Made by a program: the position numbers and the translations under genes | Source: Chloroflexota bacterium | GTDB lineage: Bacteria > Chloroflexota > Anaerolineae > Anaerolineales > UBA4823 | Direction of reading: 5' to 3' | DNA: 5,903 nt | Assembly (NCBI GenBank): GCA_030636125.1 | Contig: DAOVXM010000189.1 | Span: forward strand, 1-5,903 | Shown: one piece after another, positions 4,976-5,903 of the stretch | Layout of the letters: the number at the start of each line of letters is the position of its first letter | How positions within the stretch are numbered: the first letter of the stretch is position 1 | The notes under the pieces: generated by a model | What the model was told of the DNA's origin: nothing | The model's input: the letters and a program-made list of their open reading frames with translations, nothing else | Databases searched by the model: none

Positions 4976-5010
4976 ACAAAAGAGGATGATGCCCCGTGTT
5001 ATTTAAGTCG

Positions 5011-5903
5011 TTAGGACAGACTCCCTTCTGCCAATTGTGCCAGCGCAATCGCGCCAAGCACGCCCGCCTGCCCACCCAAGGCTGGCGGCACGATGTACCC
5101 ATCGATATCTTCTAGAATCTCCGGCGCAGCGATGTATTTATTCAACAGGCTTTGAACCTCTCGCCGTACCAGCGGGAAAAGTCTTTCCTCCTGCATCACG
5201 CCTCCACCGATGATGATCCGCTGAGGTGATAATACTGTGATGAAATTGACCAAACCCAGAGCCAGGTAGTGCGCTTCCAGCGCCCAGGCCGGGTGGTCAT
5301 TGGGCAGGATCTCGCCGCGTTTGCCCCAGCGGGCTTCGATGGCTGGTCCCGAAGCAAGCCCTTCCAGGCAGTCCTTATGATAAGGACAGATGCCTTCAAA
5401 GGGGTCTCGCTCCCAGTCGTGAGGCAGATGGACATGCCCCATCTCTGGGTGCATCAGTCCATGCACCAGCTTTCCCCCGATCATAGCGCCCCCGCCAATT
5501 CCCGTACCAATGGTCAGGTAAATAAAAGTCTCCACATCTTGAGCCGCGCCCCAACGGTGTTCCCCTAAGGCTGTCGCGTTAACATCCGTGTCAAACCCGA
5601 TGGGAACCTTTAATGCGTTATGGATCTGTCCATAAAGATTGGTGTTGGCCCAGCCGGGCTTTGGGGTGGTGGTGATGTAGCCAAAACTGGGAGAGCTGGG
5701 GTTGGGATCGAGGGGACCAAATGACCCAATGCCGATGGCCACGATATTCGCTTGCCTGGATTGTTCCTTAAAGAAGGCGATGGTCTCCCCGATGGTCTCT
5801 TGCGGTGTACGCGTGGGAAACGTCCTCGTGGCGTGCAGTTCATCAGGACCCCTGCCGACGGCACATACAAATTTAGTGCCCCCAGCTTCGATACCACCAT
5901 ATA
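5011..5903 (-). CDS. ROK-family fructokinase, zinc-containing type (start codon just outside window)
   Basis: The product phosphorylates fructose to fructose 6-phosphate with ATP (EC 2.7.1.4) in the cytosol. The 296 visible complete codons begin [16 protein letters not shown], the phosphate-binding start of Bacillus-type fructokinases, so only about 2-4 residues are missing at the right edge. In visible numbering: [11 protein letters not shown] (55-65), then [11 protein letters not shown] (104-114) with the likely catalytic Asp106, then [10 protein letters not shown] (129-138), the second phosphate loop. [11 protein letters not shown] (151-161) and CPYHKDC (172-178) supply the zinc ligands (probably His156, Cys172, His175, Cys178). 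[11 protein letters not shown] (183-193) and IIIGGGVMQ follow, and the end [18 protein letters not shown] is complete. All key residues are present and the length is normal. A valine (GTG) at 5742 is internal, not the start. It may head a transcript continuing into the NTF2-like gene 98 bp downstream. No sugar transporter or other sugar enzyme is in the window. Confidence 0.93.
   Translation of the reverse strand, partial: YGGIEAGGTKFVCAVGRGPDELHATRTFPTRTPQETIGETIAFFKEQSRQANIVAIGIGSFGPLDPNPSSPSFGYITTTPKPGWANTNLYGQIHNALKVPIGFDTDVNATALGEHRWGAAQDVETFIYLTIGTGIGGGAMIGGKLVHGLMHPEMGHVHLPHDWERDPFEGICPYHKDCLEGLASGPAIEARWGKRGEILPNDHPAWALEAHYLALGLVNFITVLSPQRIIIGGGVMQEERLFPLVRREVQSLLNKYIAAPEILEDIDGYIVPPALGGQAGVLGAIALAQLAEGSLS

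Noticed and set aside
5011..5742. Fructokinase starting at the GTG at 5742
   Set aside because: The frame continues upstream to the window edge with the conserved [10 protein letters not shown] phosphate-binding motif, so 5742 is internal.

Overview
The window looks like chromosomal DNA of a Chloroflexota bacterium, most likely class Anaerolineae. This is an inference from protein style: a META-type lipoprotein with a Pro/Thr/Glu-rich linker, a SAM methyltransferase carrying the PSSSFQLV and EEHRRSPE blocks, and a CPBP-like N-terminus RHPVATHFVLVFVISWGG. Base composition is moderate. I see no rRNA, tRNA, CRISPR array, transposase or phage gene.

Layout. Almost everything reads on the minus strand. 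At the right edge (5011-5903) is a nearly complete zinc-type ROK fructokinase whose first few residues lie outside the window. Downstream of it come a strong Shine-Dalgarno with a 15-codon micro-ORF (4915-4962) and then an NTF2-like/DUF4440 protein (4550-4912). Next is a broken class I SAM-dependent methyltransferase (4052-4537). It has lost its N-terminal half, including the SAM-binding motif, and also carries an in-frame TAG, after which 36 more family-like codons are still readable. Three consecutive strong inverted repeats follow (3978-4140): two lie inside the dead methyltransferase tail, and the third is a perfect 23-bp-arm palindrome just after its last stop, probably a bidirectional terminator or an intergenic palindromic element. 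A PNPOx-fold flavoprotein (3406-3873) is next. Its 3' end overlaps by 11 bp the end of the only plus-strand gene, a 116-residue remnant resembling the two ends of a CPBP intramembrane protease with the catalytic middle missing (3066-3416). Left of that are an unrecognised eight-helix membrane protein (1785-2744) and a large secreted lipoprotein with two META-like domains around a central domain (1-1535, running off the left edge).

The genes do not form an obvious pathway. The right half could be one transcript (fructokinase, NTF2-like, methyltransferase remnant), ended by the 3978-4025 palindrome. The left half consists of separately initiated cell-envelope genes. The main theme between 3066 and 4540 is local gene decay: two deletion-damaged genes flank an intact flavoprotein and a cluster of palindromes. 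I found no convincing evidence of a new multi-gene system. The best leads are the palindrome cluster, the nonsense-interrupted methyltransferase tail, the micro-ORF leader, and the internally duplicated lipoprotein.
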